From NCBI GenBank assembly GCA_003427395.1, contig BFEA01000307.1:835816-857685 (forward strand): a stretch of 21,870 nt of DNA, read 5' to 3'. This document shows positions 7,541 through 16,235 of this stretch, piece by piece. The position numbers were made by a program, and so were the translations under genes. This stretch comes from Chara braunii. Taxonomy: Eukaryota; Streptophyta; Charophyceae; Charales; Characeae. Under the pieces are notes generated by a model. That model was not told the origin of the DNA and did no database searches. It saw nothing but the letters and a program-made list of their open reading frames with translations. Position 1 is the stretch's first letter. Each line of letters begins with the position of its first letter.

Positions 7541-7712
7541 TTCCCATATCATGGTATGCCTTAGACTCTTGAAATCGCAACCATAAAACGTAGACTGCTG
7601 TAGCTGGACTTTAAGTCGGAAGAGTAGAGCTAGAATAGAAAAGATAGATCTGGCACCTGAAATAGGTGAAGAGGCCCTCCTAATCTGCTCTTCAGAACTC
7701 AACCTACACAAA
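7541..7712 (+). other. LINE 3' UTR with hairpin
   Basis: CTGG followed by CACCT (7654-7658), a GAAAT loop and AGGTG (7664-7668), then AAGAGG. It has the same layout as 3953-3977 but a different stem sequence. Confidence 0.65.
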
Positions 7713-7745
7713 GGGACGCTGGACCCGGTTTCCAGCAGATGCTCC
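7713..7745 (+). repeat. LINE 3'-tail repeat, partial copy 4
   Basis: GGGACGCTGGACCCGG through CCAGCAGATGCTCC, then broken off. A fuller copy follows 30 bases on. Confidence 0.8.
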
Positions 7746-7774
7746 AGACTGAAATGAAATAATGTAACCATCTA

Positions 7775-7917
7775 TGACGCTGGACCCGTTTTCCAGCAGG
7801 AGCAGCTCCCCACCAATGGATGGAGTGACTCAACTAGGCATACTAGCAGGCGGTGCTCATATCCCTCTGCTAGTAGGGCTTGAAGAGTTTTAAAAAAAAG
7901 AAAAGAAAAAAAAAAAA
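7775..7917 (+). repeat. LINE 3'-tail repeat copy 5, terminal hairpin and A-rich end
   Basis: Tail block at 7775-7825. A perfect 8-bp hairpin follows, ACTAGCAG (7842-7849) with CTGCTAGT (7867-7874) and a 17-nt loop, then an A-rich end at 7892-7917. This is the 3' terminus of the LINE that starts near 7117. Confidence 0.8.
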
Positions 7918-7990
7918 GGGAATGAATCTTCCCCTGGAACCTGGGGAGATATGACACTTTGTTTTTTTTTGCCTTTCTTGTGGTGAAGTG
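7918..7990. repeat. Right part of the interrupted third repeat unit
   Basis: GGGAATGAATCTTCC, CTGGAAC, then a T-rich stretch and CTTTCTTGTGG, parallel to the second halves of the units at 6782 and 6927. Confidence 0.5.
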
Positions 7991-8004
7991 AGCGCGTTTG
8001 TCGG

Positions 8005-8006
<2 letters not shown>

Positions 8007-8075
<69 letters not shown>

Positions 8076-8094
8076 GCGTGCGCGCGCGCGCGCG
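8007..8094. repeat. Compound microsatellite (CT)n(CA)n(CG)n
   Basis: Pure CT at 8007-8053, CA to 8075, then CG-rich to 8094. Alternating purine-pyrimidine (CA and CG) DNA of this kind can adopt Z-form. Arg/Glu and Ser/Leu repeat 'proteins' read from it are not genes. Confidence 0.97.
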
Positions 8095-8152
8095 TTTGTC
8101 AGAAGAATGTACGTGATGTGCGCCGAAGGGTTTGCGGGTGTGGGTGTGTCAC

Positions 8153-8170
8153 AGAGAGAGAGAGAGAGAG
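8153..8170. repeat. (AG)n microsatellite
   Basis: Short pure AG dinucleotide run. Confidence 0.9.
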
Positions 8171-8350
8171 GCCAAGGTTCTGACATCACCAGTGACACGA
8201 ACAGAGACAAGCGTGCGCCAAGTAGATGTGGAGCACATGTCTCAAAACAAAGAAAAAGAACGGGAGTTCGAAAAATAAAAATAAAAAAATGAACAGCGTC
8301 AAGTTGCCGTCGACACGCGTGTGTGGTCTGCTGAGGACGTATGTTGTCTT

Positions 8351-8438
8351 CCTCTCTCTCTCCCTCTTTCCCTCCCTCTCTCTCTCTCTCTCTCTCTATC
8401 ATCTATCTATCTATCTCTTATATATATATATATATAAA
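8351..8438. repeat. CT, ATCT and TA microsatellites
   Basis: CT-rich tract, then ATCT units at about 8397-8415, then a TA run to 8436. It directly precedes the hammerhead-like motif. Confidence 0.93.
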
Positions 8439-8454
8439 TTGAGGATTCAGCGTC

Positions 8455-8546
8455 CTGACGAGTTGGTGAAACTCAGACGAAACAGTTTGTCACAGCCCCT
8501 CGTTTGTTGTCCTCTTCTCCCTCTCTGCCTACGGTTTACCGGGCAG
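8455..8546 (+). ncRNA. Hammerhead-ribozyme-like motif, copy A, in an 85-nt duplicated segment
   Basis: CTGACGA (8455-8461) fits the hammerhead core CUGANGA. It is followed by a stem II candidate GTTGG/CAGAC (8462-8466 with 8474-8478; one mismatch, one G-U), then GAAA (8479-8482), a short stem III ACA/TGT around GTT, and GTC at 8489-8491 as a possible cleavage triplet. Stem I pairing with the bases upstream of the core is poor, so activity is doubtful. Bases 8462-8546 recur at 13958-14042 with only two differences, both inside stem II. Confidence 0.4.
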
Positions 8547-8634
8547 CTTCCCATGGTGTGACGGGCAGTGTGTACAAGGCCTGAGTACATATTCACCGCA
8601 GCAAAAACTTTTTTGGTTACTTGTGGCAGATTGT

Positions 8635-8635
8635 T

Positions 8636-8678
<43 letters not shown>

Positions 8679-8700
8679 GTATATATATATGTGTGTGTGT
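8635..8700. repeat. (TA)n and (GT)n microsatellite
   Basis: TA array with interspersed GTATA units, passing into GT. Confidence 0.95.
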
Positions 8701-8836
8701 GTCTTTGTCTTGCTGTCATTCTCTCTCCCTCTCTTTGTCTCTGTCTGTTTGTCTGTTTCTGTCTGTCTGTCTCTCTCTGTGTTTGTCTTCTCACCTTTTC
8801 ATCTCCCTGCTGCCCTCCTTCCTCCCTCCTTCCTTT

Positions 8837-8906
<70 letters not shown>
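8701..8906. repeat. Pyrimidine-rich tract ending in (CT)n
   Basis: CT/GTCT-rich sequence; the segment 8841-8906 is pure CT. Confidence 0.95.
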
Positions 8907-8909
<3 letters not shown>

Positions 8910-9168
8910 ACTCGCATCCCTCTCTCCGCCATATATACCGGGCAGGAGGGAGGAAGTTCCATCTCGAGCACGAGCAGCGGACTTGCTAAAGTTAGCTCCA
9001 CGTGTGCACGTCACAGGCTGATGTGGACATCGGTTTTGACCACGGTTGGGCATGTGGCATGTGCGACTGCATGTGTAGACTAAGGGTTCAGACCATTCCG
9101 TGTGAGACTAAGGGAGCAGAGGTTCAAAGTTCCACTCCGATACCAATGTGACGCACGTGCAGAGATGG

Positions 9169-9170
<2 letters not shown>

Positions 9171-9239
<69 letters not shown>
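9171..9239. repeat. (AG)n microsatellite
   Basis: Pure AG run of 69 bases, opposite in orientation to the CT arrays 300 bp and 1.1 kb to its left. Confidence 0.97.
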
Positions 9240-9243
<4 letters not shown>

Positions 9244-9718
9244 CACACATGAGAATTAGCAGCTGAGTGAAGGTCCAGTCTGACCGAATACACGAGCAAA
9301 CAATCTGAAGAATGGAATGAACCAACCCCCCGACCTGGGCCGAAGTGATATACAGGCCTGGCTCCAGGTACGGGAACAACCTCGTACCGGACCAGGGTCA
9401 GGCCGACGGCCTGAAACTGGTTCGCCCTCACTGCCGGCCCATAAGGGTACCGCTACATGAGTGGTGATAGTAGGAGTGGGAGGAACAGGAAGTTGCTGGT
9501 TTGAGTGGAGTAGTAGTCCAGGAAACTGTTCATCCTAGTTCAGCCACTTTCCCATCCCCATGGGCATTACTAGAGAATTGGGGTCAATAATAGGCATGCG
9601 ACGTCTTGTTTCCAGAATCTCACTCTGAACGAGTAATCATAAAGTTTTGGTAAAAGAACATTAATTATATGAAGTCACAAGGGCGGGCAATGTACCAGAG
9701 ATTGTAGTGGGTGGACTA
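9240..9718. other. Unassigned sequence
   Basis: No gene recognised. Open frames reaching in from the AG array are repeat translations. Confidence 0.4.
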
Positions 9719-9823
9719 CCGTCTTCCCCTGAACACAATGCACCCTCATCTTGGCTGTACCGGACCGGAAATATAACTTGCATACGTTCAATTTCAGGGT
9801 GCGTTATGTTCGGGGGAAGACGG
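9719..9823. repeat. Foldback element with 28-bp inverted repeat
   Basis: Left arm 9719-9746 (CCGTCTTCCCC...GCACCCT) pairs with right arm 9796-9823 (AGGGTGC...GGGGAAGACGG) at 25 of 28 positions. The three differences are all C/T changes. The 49-nt centre is not repetitive. It is suggestive of a small MITE or foldback, but I see no convincing target duplication. Confidence 0.6.
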
Positions 9824-11315
9824 GAGGTGTGTCAAGAGGTGAAGGTTAGCTCCAGTCATGCGTGACAATGGACTCTCTCTCAACAGTATTTTATTCTTGC
9901 TAGTTTGCAGGTGCTAGTTGGGACTTCGAGTCATAGGGTACATTACAAATATTGTCTTGATAGTTGTAAGTAGTTGTGTCCAGAGAGTATGGGTTGAGGA
10001 TTGGGGATCAACTATATCAGCTTCTTGTGAGCAGTGCGAAGTGGTAGCCACGGTAGCCTATTCCAGATTTGAATTTCCTAGGTGTTGATTCTGTACGACC
10101 GGGTGGTAAAGAGGAAAAAGAAAAAAGGGCGAGAGGATGAGTCACAGGAAATCGGTAGAGTAGGTTACATTGACAATAAAGTAATCACGATCATCAAATG
10201 GTTGGGGGACTCAGATAATTGCGAAGTATCTTTATGTGGAGACGTTCGGAAGAGAGGGAGAAAGGGGAGGGAGGAAGCGCATTGCATTAAAGAGGAGAAG
10301 CAGGGTGGAGGTACCCCTACTCGCTTGACGGAAAAAAAAGGGGGGAGAGAAGGTTAACCGACCCCCCATTTTTCAGGTCAATTTATAAGAAAACCATAAG
10401 GCCATTTCAAGCAAACTCCACACCAATGTATAGAGTGCACTTCTTACTAACATATTTATAAAAACAAAACAAAAAAAAAAATTAAAAACACATAAAACAG
10501 CAACCCAAAAGTGCATTTTCAGGGGGATAATGGCAGAGAATCTGCACATGTAATGGTGGGAGGGGAGGGGGGGGGATCACAATGGGAGAATCATCCAAGG
10601 GAAAGGTAGATGGATCAGGGACAGTGAATACAATGGTCAGTGGATCAGGAACAGGGACGGCTTCAAAAGGAAAAGAGAGGATATGGAACACACCCACTTT
10701 TGGGAAGGTGTGAGGATAGGTACACCGCATTCGGTCCCATAATCCCTATGATGACTACGGAGGTGCCTCTGATTAAGAACTCCTCAGGTCATGATGGGAG
10801 GGCTATACACCTTTTGGGTGATTCACAAAGTGATGGTACTCTATCACACATTCACAATGCTGATGAGACAGGTGTGTAGATGCACCAGGTAATGCAGAAA
10901 AGTCTGTAGATTTGGTGATGAAGGAGGGGGAGAAGGAAATCCTGACAGAAGAAGCAAAAAAGTATTGAATAAAAATGGATTGTCAGAACCTGTCTTTCAC
11001 AGCAGTTATGTCTCATATGATGCAACGGTCACAGTTGACACAGACATCACAGACTTCACAGACATCACAGATAGGGATTTTTGCTGCAGCAGAGAAGGTA
11101 GTGCAACCTACCTGGTCACAGAAGGCGAGGGAATCGGTTCAAGATAAAACACTTAATATCAAGTGACCATCAATTGGACCACCAGGCTCACCAGCTGAGG
11201 AACTCAAAGTCCCACTGCCTTACCAGGTAGAATGACGGAAAGAGCGGTGAAATTTGGCAGCAGGGTCGGAGGTTGTTTTTGCCGTAGGTACCCCTTTCCC
11301 TTTAGAACTTAGAAT
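9824..11315. other. Unassigned sequence with a possible decayed Gag-like tail
   Basis: No gene recognised with confidence. Open frames at 10082-10357, 10640-10879 and 10975-11166 show no known domain. The last carries a short tandem of ACAGAC and TCACAGAC-type units (11038-11072) encoding TSQTSQTSQ, reminiscent of the SQQSQQSQQ tract in the ORF1-like pseudogene at 19880. It may be an ORF1 remnant, but this rests on low-complexity similarity alone. Confidence 0.25.
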
Positions 11316-11722
11316 ATGGGATGTGGAGGGAGTGGGGTGAAGAGGGGGAGAGAGAAATTTAGTCCCACAACCGACTTCACTATAGTATTAGGACCTAAAG
11401 ATCTAAGGACCACATCTATGGTTGAGCAACCTCAGCGGCATCGGACAACATCACTTCTTTCAAGGACATACAACACCAGGCGGCGCTCTTCCCGCATTCA
11501 GGAGCGTTCTATTTCTACAGCTTGCTGCTCAGTATCTCTCCTCTCACTCCTTCAAGACTGTGCACGCTACGGCTCACGCCCCATCATTGCCGGCTGACGC
11601 TTCAGCTCACTTCAATGCACGCCTGTCTCTCCCTCTCCCTTCTCCTAATAGCTGTCCAACGGCGAGAAACCCAACATATCACCATGGATGGCACGACAGA
11701 TGGGATCGTCTACTTCAACCTC

Positions 11723-11725
<3 letters not shown>

Positions 11726-11810
<85 letters not shown>

Positions 11811-11818
11811 CGCGCGCG
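11726..11818. repeat. (CT)n microsatellite with short (CG)n end
   Basis: CT run 11726-11808 followed by CGCGCGCG. Confidence 0.97.
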
Positions 11819-11902
11819 ATCGAGTGTTCTTTACTGCTGAGCTCGGCTATTTATATTCTCAAGATGAGTGACGAAACTATCTTGAACCTTTGCGATTTGA
11901 CC

Positions 11903-11941
11903 CTGAAGATGACTGGTTTTCGGCGTCGGTCGAAACATGTC
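11903..11941 (+). ncRNA. Second hammerhead-like motif (degenerate)
   Basis: CTGAAGA (11903-11909), one extra T, then GACTG (11911-11915) pairing with CGGTC (11927-11931, one G-U), GAAA (11932-11935), and C-AT-GTC ending at 11941. The two bases before the core (CC) could pair with GG after GTC. The extra base between core and stem II departs from the consensus. Confidence 0.25.
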
Positions 11942-13074
11942 GGGCGCAGCCGATATATGCTTCTCATATGCCGGCCAGGGTGTCTGATCGGCAACAAGGG
12001 AGTGGCAATTTGTACTTCATGATGATCTTTATTGCTTAATCGCTTGGGCTTCAGTATTTTCGTTCAGCGTGCTCTCTTCTTTGGGTCGAACCTCGGGCTT
12101 CTATTATCCAGTGCTGCGTTCTCACTTGACTGTCTTTGCCCTTCTCTACTTCTTCCTCTGCCCTCCTCCTCCCGTGTCGTCCTCTTTCTCTTCTCCTGTG
12201 GTTTTCCTTGAGCGATCTCTCCTTACTTCACTCGCTGATCTCATATCCTACGTGGTATCGTTCTTGCGTTGTGTTCACTCTATCCCTGTAATCGGCCACG
12301 ATGGTGTGGCATAAAATGCTCTTATGGTTGTTGGATGCCCTTATCTTTTGGCTCCGTGTGTCCCGTATTTTTGCTGAAATCTCGTATGGTACGCTCCGGT
12401 ATGCCATAGCAAAGTGCAAACGAGACGACTCTAGTCGGTGTAATAGGCAAAATAGGGGAGACTATCCCTACTAACGCTCTTGTCTTGTCTTCGTCTTTGT
12501 TATTGTTTGTCCTGACACTTTACTGCTTTGAGCTTGCACTATCGTTGCTATGTTCTAGCTCAAACCTGTGGCTCATGCAATAACCTTGGTAGGAATTAGA
12601 CTACTGAAGAGTGGTTGCAGCCTGCAGGGCTGTACGCCCCATACCTGTTCAATTTTTTTTTTAAGGCAATAACTAACTTACTGCTTTCCATATCTACCTG
12701 GGACTAATTTTGCTGCTCTGCTTGGCTCTCTCCGTGATATGGATGATTGAGTTGACATTACTAATTGGCGCTCCATCCCACGTCATGGTATGATTAGAAA
12801 TATCACTTTCATGGTCAAGGTTGGTCATTGTATTTCTTTGCTCATGCTCTCCCTTGAATTCAAGCACTGTACTGCGCATTTTTACCTCAAGTCCAGAGCA
12901 AGCTTCCTTCGGTTTCCTGTTGTATTGTCCTCACACTTGTGACTCACTCAATATTTCTCCTCGATACTCGCAACGGTGTTGTTTGTGCAGGATAAGTGGT
13001 CCGTGTTCTCTGGTCTCCTTCGTGTCTGATTGCAGGGTTGTTATAATTTGTCCAGGACGTTCATCAATGCTGCT
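11942..13074. other. Unassigned sequence
   Basis: About 1.1 kb without a recognised gene or repeat. Open frames at 12069-12314 and 12821-13354 have no domain I can identify. The Ser/Leu/Cys-rich frame at 12821 overlaps the start of the CCHC frame in another register. Confidence 0.35.
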
Positions 13075-13900
13075 ATGTCGGCACCAAGGCTCTGTTTCAA
13101 CTGCAATATGCCTGGGCACTTCGCGCGTGAGTGCCCTTACTGCCAACCATTATACTCTCCGCAGCATCTGCCGCGCTCCTCCGTGCTCCCGCCTCTCCCA
13201 CCTGCAAATGGAGACAACCCGCCACGTCTACCCCATGCAAACGCTCATCATATGCATACCCCCCTCCTCGCTCTTCCTCCACCGCCCACCTCGCAAGCAA
13301 ACACTCCCACCTCTGGGCAGGCGCTGGTACCTCGACAAACCTGGTGGAAACTAAATCAGGAGAAATTGGACCATGTATGGCAATGGAATTGGAGGCCCGA
13401 CAAGAGGCGACCCGTGAGAAGGAAAGACAGCTCAAGGACGAGGAGGAAAAAAGGAAGATTAAGAAAGCTGAGGAGCAGGCGATCAAGAAGGTTAAAGAGA
13501 GGCAGGAATTTGAGGAACGTATCAGCAGCATCGTCGATTCCAAGATCAACGGCACCTGCAAACTCTTCCTAGGACGTGCTGATCAGGCTAAGTAGCCATG
13601 GCAGGGACTGATAATCGTCAATGAATGGAGAATTCAGGACTCCGCCAGTTCGGTGCCGAGAAGGAACGAATGGAGAAGCAGATTGAATTGCTGCGACAGG
13701 AATACGAGTACATCAAGAAGAAGATGGACGAGATGACGAGGACGTTCAAGCAGAATGTTACCGGAGCAAAAAGACCTGTGACTGGTGTTTGTGTCAGCAA
13801 TCTGCCGGAGGCACCGGCAAGGGGGAAGGCAAAGGTGATCGGCGTGGGCACACCTACCTCTCAAGACTTCGAGAAGTTACCTAAAGTGTACATATATATA
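13075..13900 (+). pseudogene. Gag-like CCHC zinc-knuckle protein with coiled coil, frameshifted
   Basis: An ATG at 13075 opens MSAPRLCFNCNMPGHFARECPYC, where a canonical C-x2-C-x4-H-x4-C knuckle uses codons at 13093, 13102, 13117 and 13132. A Pro-rich linker follows. The coding sense then moves to another frame (that of 13131), giving a charged heptad-rich helix with ARQEATREKERQLKDEEEKR near 13396-13455, ending at TAG 13593-13595. After about 30 bases a third frame (from 13625) continues with QIELLRQEYEYIKKKMDEMT, a further coiled coil. Zinc knuckle plus coiled coil is typical of retroelement nucleocapsid-type proteins that bind RNA and oligomerise. At least two frame changes mean it is not intact, unless introns are present. 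The end runs into TA repeats. Confidence 0.6.
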
Positions 13901-13915
13901 TATAGTTCTATTTGA

Positions 13916-13955
<40 letters not shown>
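13889..13955. repeat. TA microsatellites with AGTTCTATTTGACGATA unit
   Basis: Two TA runs flank AGTTCTATTTGACGATA (13904-13920). The same 17-mer recurs at 14041-14057, also followed by TA, giving a 137-bp tandem periodicity. Confidence 0.9.
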
Positions 13956-13958
<3 letters not shown>

Positions 13959-14042
13959 TCGGTGAAACTCCGACGAAACAGTTTGTCACAGCCCCTCGTT
14001 TGTTGTCCTCTTCTCCCTCTCTGCCTACGGTTTACCGGGCAG
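13951..14042 (+). ncRNA. Hammerhead-ribozyme-like motif, copy B
   Basis: Stem II is perfect here: GTCGG (13958-13962) with CCGAC (13970-13974) around TGAAACT, followed by GAAA (13975-13978), ACA/TGT stem III and GTC (13985-13987). The CUGANGA side is TATATGA, so the first three core bases appear lost to TA expansion. It is therefore probably inactive although its stem II is better than in copy A. Confidence 0.4.
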
Positions 14043-14090
14043 TTCTATTTGACGATATATATATATATATATACAAAAACACAGTCCCTG

Positions 14091-14193
14091 CAGTGCTAGT
14101 GATGCTGATGTGCGCAGACATCACTAGCACCTGGGGAGAGGCTCCATCTATTGGTGGGGAGCAGCACCTGCTGGAAAACGGGTCCAGTGTCCC
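14091..14193 (-). repeat. LINE 3'-tail repeat copy 6 and terminal hairpin (reverse)
   Basis: The tail block occupies 14141-14193. Beyond it on the minus strand is a perfect 12-bp hairpin, GTGCTAGTGATG (14093-14104) with CATCACTAGCAC (14119-14130) and a 14-nt loop. Instead of poly-A, the element meets a TA repeat on its 3' side. Confidence 0.85.
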
Positions 14194-14621
14194 TTATGCG
14201 TTAAAGTACAACATGAACCATAGACCAGTAACAGGATGAATGTCTAGAAGGTGCCCGCCAGCATTGATTACTCTGGAGTCCAAAGGATTGGCTGAGCCGG
14301 TGGGTATGACCCGACCAATGGGTCTGAAAAGCAGGTGGTCCCCGTCATCTTCTCCAGCCCTTTGTCTGGCCAGAGTTCTGGGAGGAGCCACTGGGGGCCA
14401 CCAGTGGGGCCTCCTTCCGTCACCCTGCCCATCCCCTAAAAAACTTTTAACATTCAAACACTGCCACCCGCCCCCACTGCATCATGATGCTGGTTACAAG
14501 ACAGACTAAGACAGAATGAGACAGGGTGGGACAAAATTGGACGGAATAAAAGCAGAAGATGGAGGCTTAGCCGCCTGAAGCAAAATAAAACAGCAGATTG
14601 GGTTATGAGAATGTAGGGGGT
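14194..14621 (-). other. LINE 3' UTR (reverse)
   Basis: It contains, on the minus strand, the GTAATCAATGCTGGC-type conserved block (about 14245-14295). It also has a weaker 4-bp version of the UTR hairpin, CCAG (14366-14369) with CTGG (14354-14357), in the same CTGG...AGAAGA setting. It links the ORF at 14622-15791 to the tail at 14141-14193. Confidence 0.6.
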
Positions 14622-15791
14622 TTACATACGTATTTCCAGAGACCTCGGGTGGGGAGGGAAGGGGTCTGGAAACTCCTTTGCCGGTCTCATGGGGATGTTC
14701 GAGTCTATCGCTAGCCATTCCTTGAATCGCAGGTGGTAGTCCCTTGGGACTTCCTCTCCTTGGCTGTCCTCCCTTCCCTGTTCTCCTTCCCAGTCACCAG
14801 TCTCCCTGTCCCCGCCCAACCATTCCCTTGAAAACTGTAGTAACCGTTCCCGGATGTCTTTAGATCTTTGGAAATTGTCAAGTGATTGCTTAGTTGACTT
14901 CCACCTATACGAGAGCTCTAGTTGAAAGTGTGTTTTGAATTGCTCCAATCTCTCTTCTCCCTCTACCCGAACCAGGTCTAAAGTTAGGACACAGCGTTGC
15001 CACCACAAAACCCACAGGATCGTTTTTCGGGACAGATGAAACATGTTCGACACAATGGTGATGTCTTGGAAGGGTGGGTAGTGGCCCATTAGGATGGCCC
15101 ACCACTCCCACGGCCATGAGTGCCCTGAAACCATTTGTTGCCACACTCTATCCCACCACCGCCAGGTGAAGATTGTTGTTGGGCATTGCAGAAATATGTG
15201 TTCAATTGTCTTTGCTCTCTTTCTAGCCGGGAAACCCAACAGACATCGGGAGCACCAAGGGAGCGCACGGCCTTGTTGTTCCAACCGCGAATGATCAATC
15301 AGCCAGTCATTTATAGGTAAGCACCGATGCAAGATCTGCCACTGTAAGGATGTAATTTTCGTCGGTCTGCACTTGGTGTCGCAGAACCATCGTATCGGTG
15401 TGAGAAGTTGTCTCTCCACATTGAGGTGCTTCTGCCATCTATCGATCACCGTGTCTTTTAGGCAATGCTTAGTTCTAAGCATTCGGTACGTCGCCTTCAC
15501 CGAGAGCACCGACAATGTTTTAGGTTTTGGTTGTCGTGGGTTATGTCGTGTGTCAAGATTCCAGATCCATTCCAGTGGGTCAATTGGGAGATGTTCTATG
15601 GCTATCTCAGGAAGGAAAGTCCGCCGGTTGTCTCCTTCCTCCATTACTCTGATGCGGTGTAGTTCCTCCTTATCTCCCTCCTTCAACATCGGTCCTCTGC
15701 GAAGAATGGGCCACCACCCTACTGGGAGGGCCTCCGTTATTTCCTCGAGGGCCGATTCAACAGTGTGGCAGTATCTCAATTCCTCCCTCAT
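14622..15791 (-). CDS. LINE ORF2 C-terminal region with RVT zinc-binding domain
   Basis: An uninterrupted 389-codon frame covers the part of ORF2 downstream of the reverse transcriptase. In order: MREELRYCHTVE (1-12), WWPILRRGP (about 27-35), LPIDPLEWIWN (about 70-80), SVKATYRML, VIDRWQKHLN, LQWQILHRCLP (about 150-160), the zinc cluster C180, C183, H198, C203, the FTWRWWDRVW motif, WLGGDRE and the terminal FPDPFPPHPRS. Homology continues upstream of the first Met (DGERKDWKIPEK) to an in-frame TAG near 15832, so 15791 is not a true start and the element is 5'-truncated at about 15830-15900. This is the best preserved LINE frame in the window and, judging by its intact reading frame, possibly the youngest. 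It lacks RT and endonuclease domains and cannot act alone. Confidence 0.85.
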   Translation of the reverse strand: MREELRYCHTVESALEEITEALPVGWWPILRRGPMLKEGDKEELHRIRVMEEGDNRRTFLPEIAIEHLPIDPLEWIWNLDTRHNPRQPKPKTLSVLSVKATYRMLRTKHCLKDTVIDRWQKHLNVERQLLTPIRWFCDTKCRPTKITSLQWQILHRCLPINDWLIDHSRLEQQGRALPWCSRCLLGFPARKRAKTIEHIFLQCPTTIFTWRWWDRVWQQMVSGHSWPWEWWAILMGHYPPFQDITIVSNMFHLSRKTILWVLWWQRCVLTLDLVRVEGEERLEQFKTHFQLELSYRWKSTKQSLDNFQRSKDIRERLLQFSREWLGGDRETGDWEGEQGREDSQGEEVPRDYHLRFKEWLAIDSNIPMRPAKEFPDPFPPHPRSLEIRM

Positions 15792-15903
15792 CTTCTCCGG
15801 GATCTTCCAGTCCTTCCTCTCTCCGTCCTATAACACCGTCCAGGAGGGAGAGCGGATTGCTGACTTGGAAGTCCAGACTCTGAGAGATAGGTTTGAATAG
15901 GTA

Positions 15904-16101
15904 GTGGCACAGCTTGTGAGGCAGGGCCATACGCCGTGTTCGAATCTCACTAGACGGATGTATGAGGCCACAGACGACGAAGACCAAGAAAATCATCCAA
16001 GGCATGAGGAGGGGCTTGACGACTTAACCATTAGGCCTTCGCCAACAAAGAGGACATCAAGGCGACTGGCGATGAAGGCGGCAGCAACTGAGTGCACATA
16101 A
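15904..16101 (+). CDS. Unrecognised short open frame, acidic then basic
   Basis: From about 15958 this frame encodes MYEATDDEDQENHPRHEEG, then RPSPTKRTSRRLAMKAAATE, ending TAA. The acidic-then-basic composition is not simple repeat, but no domain is recognised and no proper start context is visible. It lies between two LINE remnants. It could be a chance frame or the last exon of something outside the repeats. Confidence 0.2.
   Translation: MAQLVRQGHTPCSNLTRRMYEATDDEDQENHPRHEEGLDDLTIRPSPTKRTSRRLAMKAAATECT
15905..15950 (+). other. tRNA-like A-box and B-box pair (possible SINE head)
   Basis: TGGCACAGCTTG at 15905 resembles an RNA polymerase III A box, and GTTCGAATCTC at 15938 resembles a B box. 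They are 33 nt apart, shorter than the roughly 44 nt of a normal tRNA, and no cloverleaf folds convincingly. A decayed tRNA or the tRNA-derived head of a SINE is possible. Confidence 0.3.
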
Positions 16102-16110
16102 TTCCTCAAG

Positions 16111-16235
16111 GTAGGTGCTTGGAGTGGTTCAGTCAGTAGGTGTTTGGAGTGGCTCGACCGGTAGGTGCTAGGAGTGACTAGCTCGGTAGGTGCTTGGAGT
16201 GGCTTGGTGGGAAGGTGTTTGGAGTGGCTGGATCA
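16111..16235. repeat. 25-bp minisatellite, five tandem units
   Basis: Units start exactly at 16111, 16136, 16161, 16186 and 16211. The consensus is about GTAGGTGCTTGGAGTGGCT followed by CGGTCG-like bases, with a few substitutions per unit and no indels. It ends precisely where LINE coding similarity begins. Confidence 0.9.

Noticed and set aside
7772-8402. Arg/Glu-rich and Ser/Leu-rich open frames
   Set aside because: They are translations of CT/AG and CA/CG microsatellites in several frames on both strands.
8447-9083. Long open frames of 122-184 codons on both strands
   Set aside because: They derive from TA, GT and CT arrays. No domain is seen, and frames in all registers are open.
15373-15900. 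175-codon plus-strand frame
   Set aside because: It is antisense to the well-supported minus-strand ORF2 frame.
16111-16235. CRISPR-like array
   Set aside because: The 25-bp units are directly adjacent with no spacers, and the context is eukaryotic retrotransposons, so it is a minisatellite.
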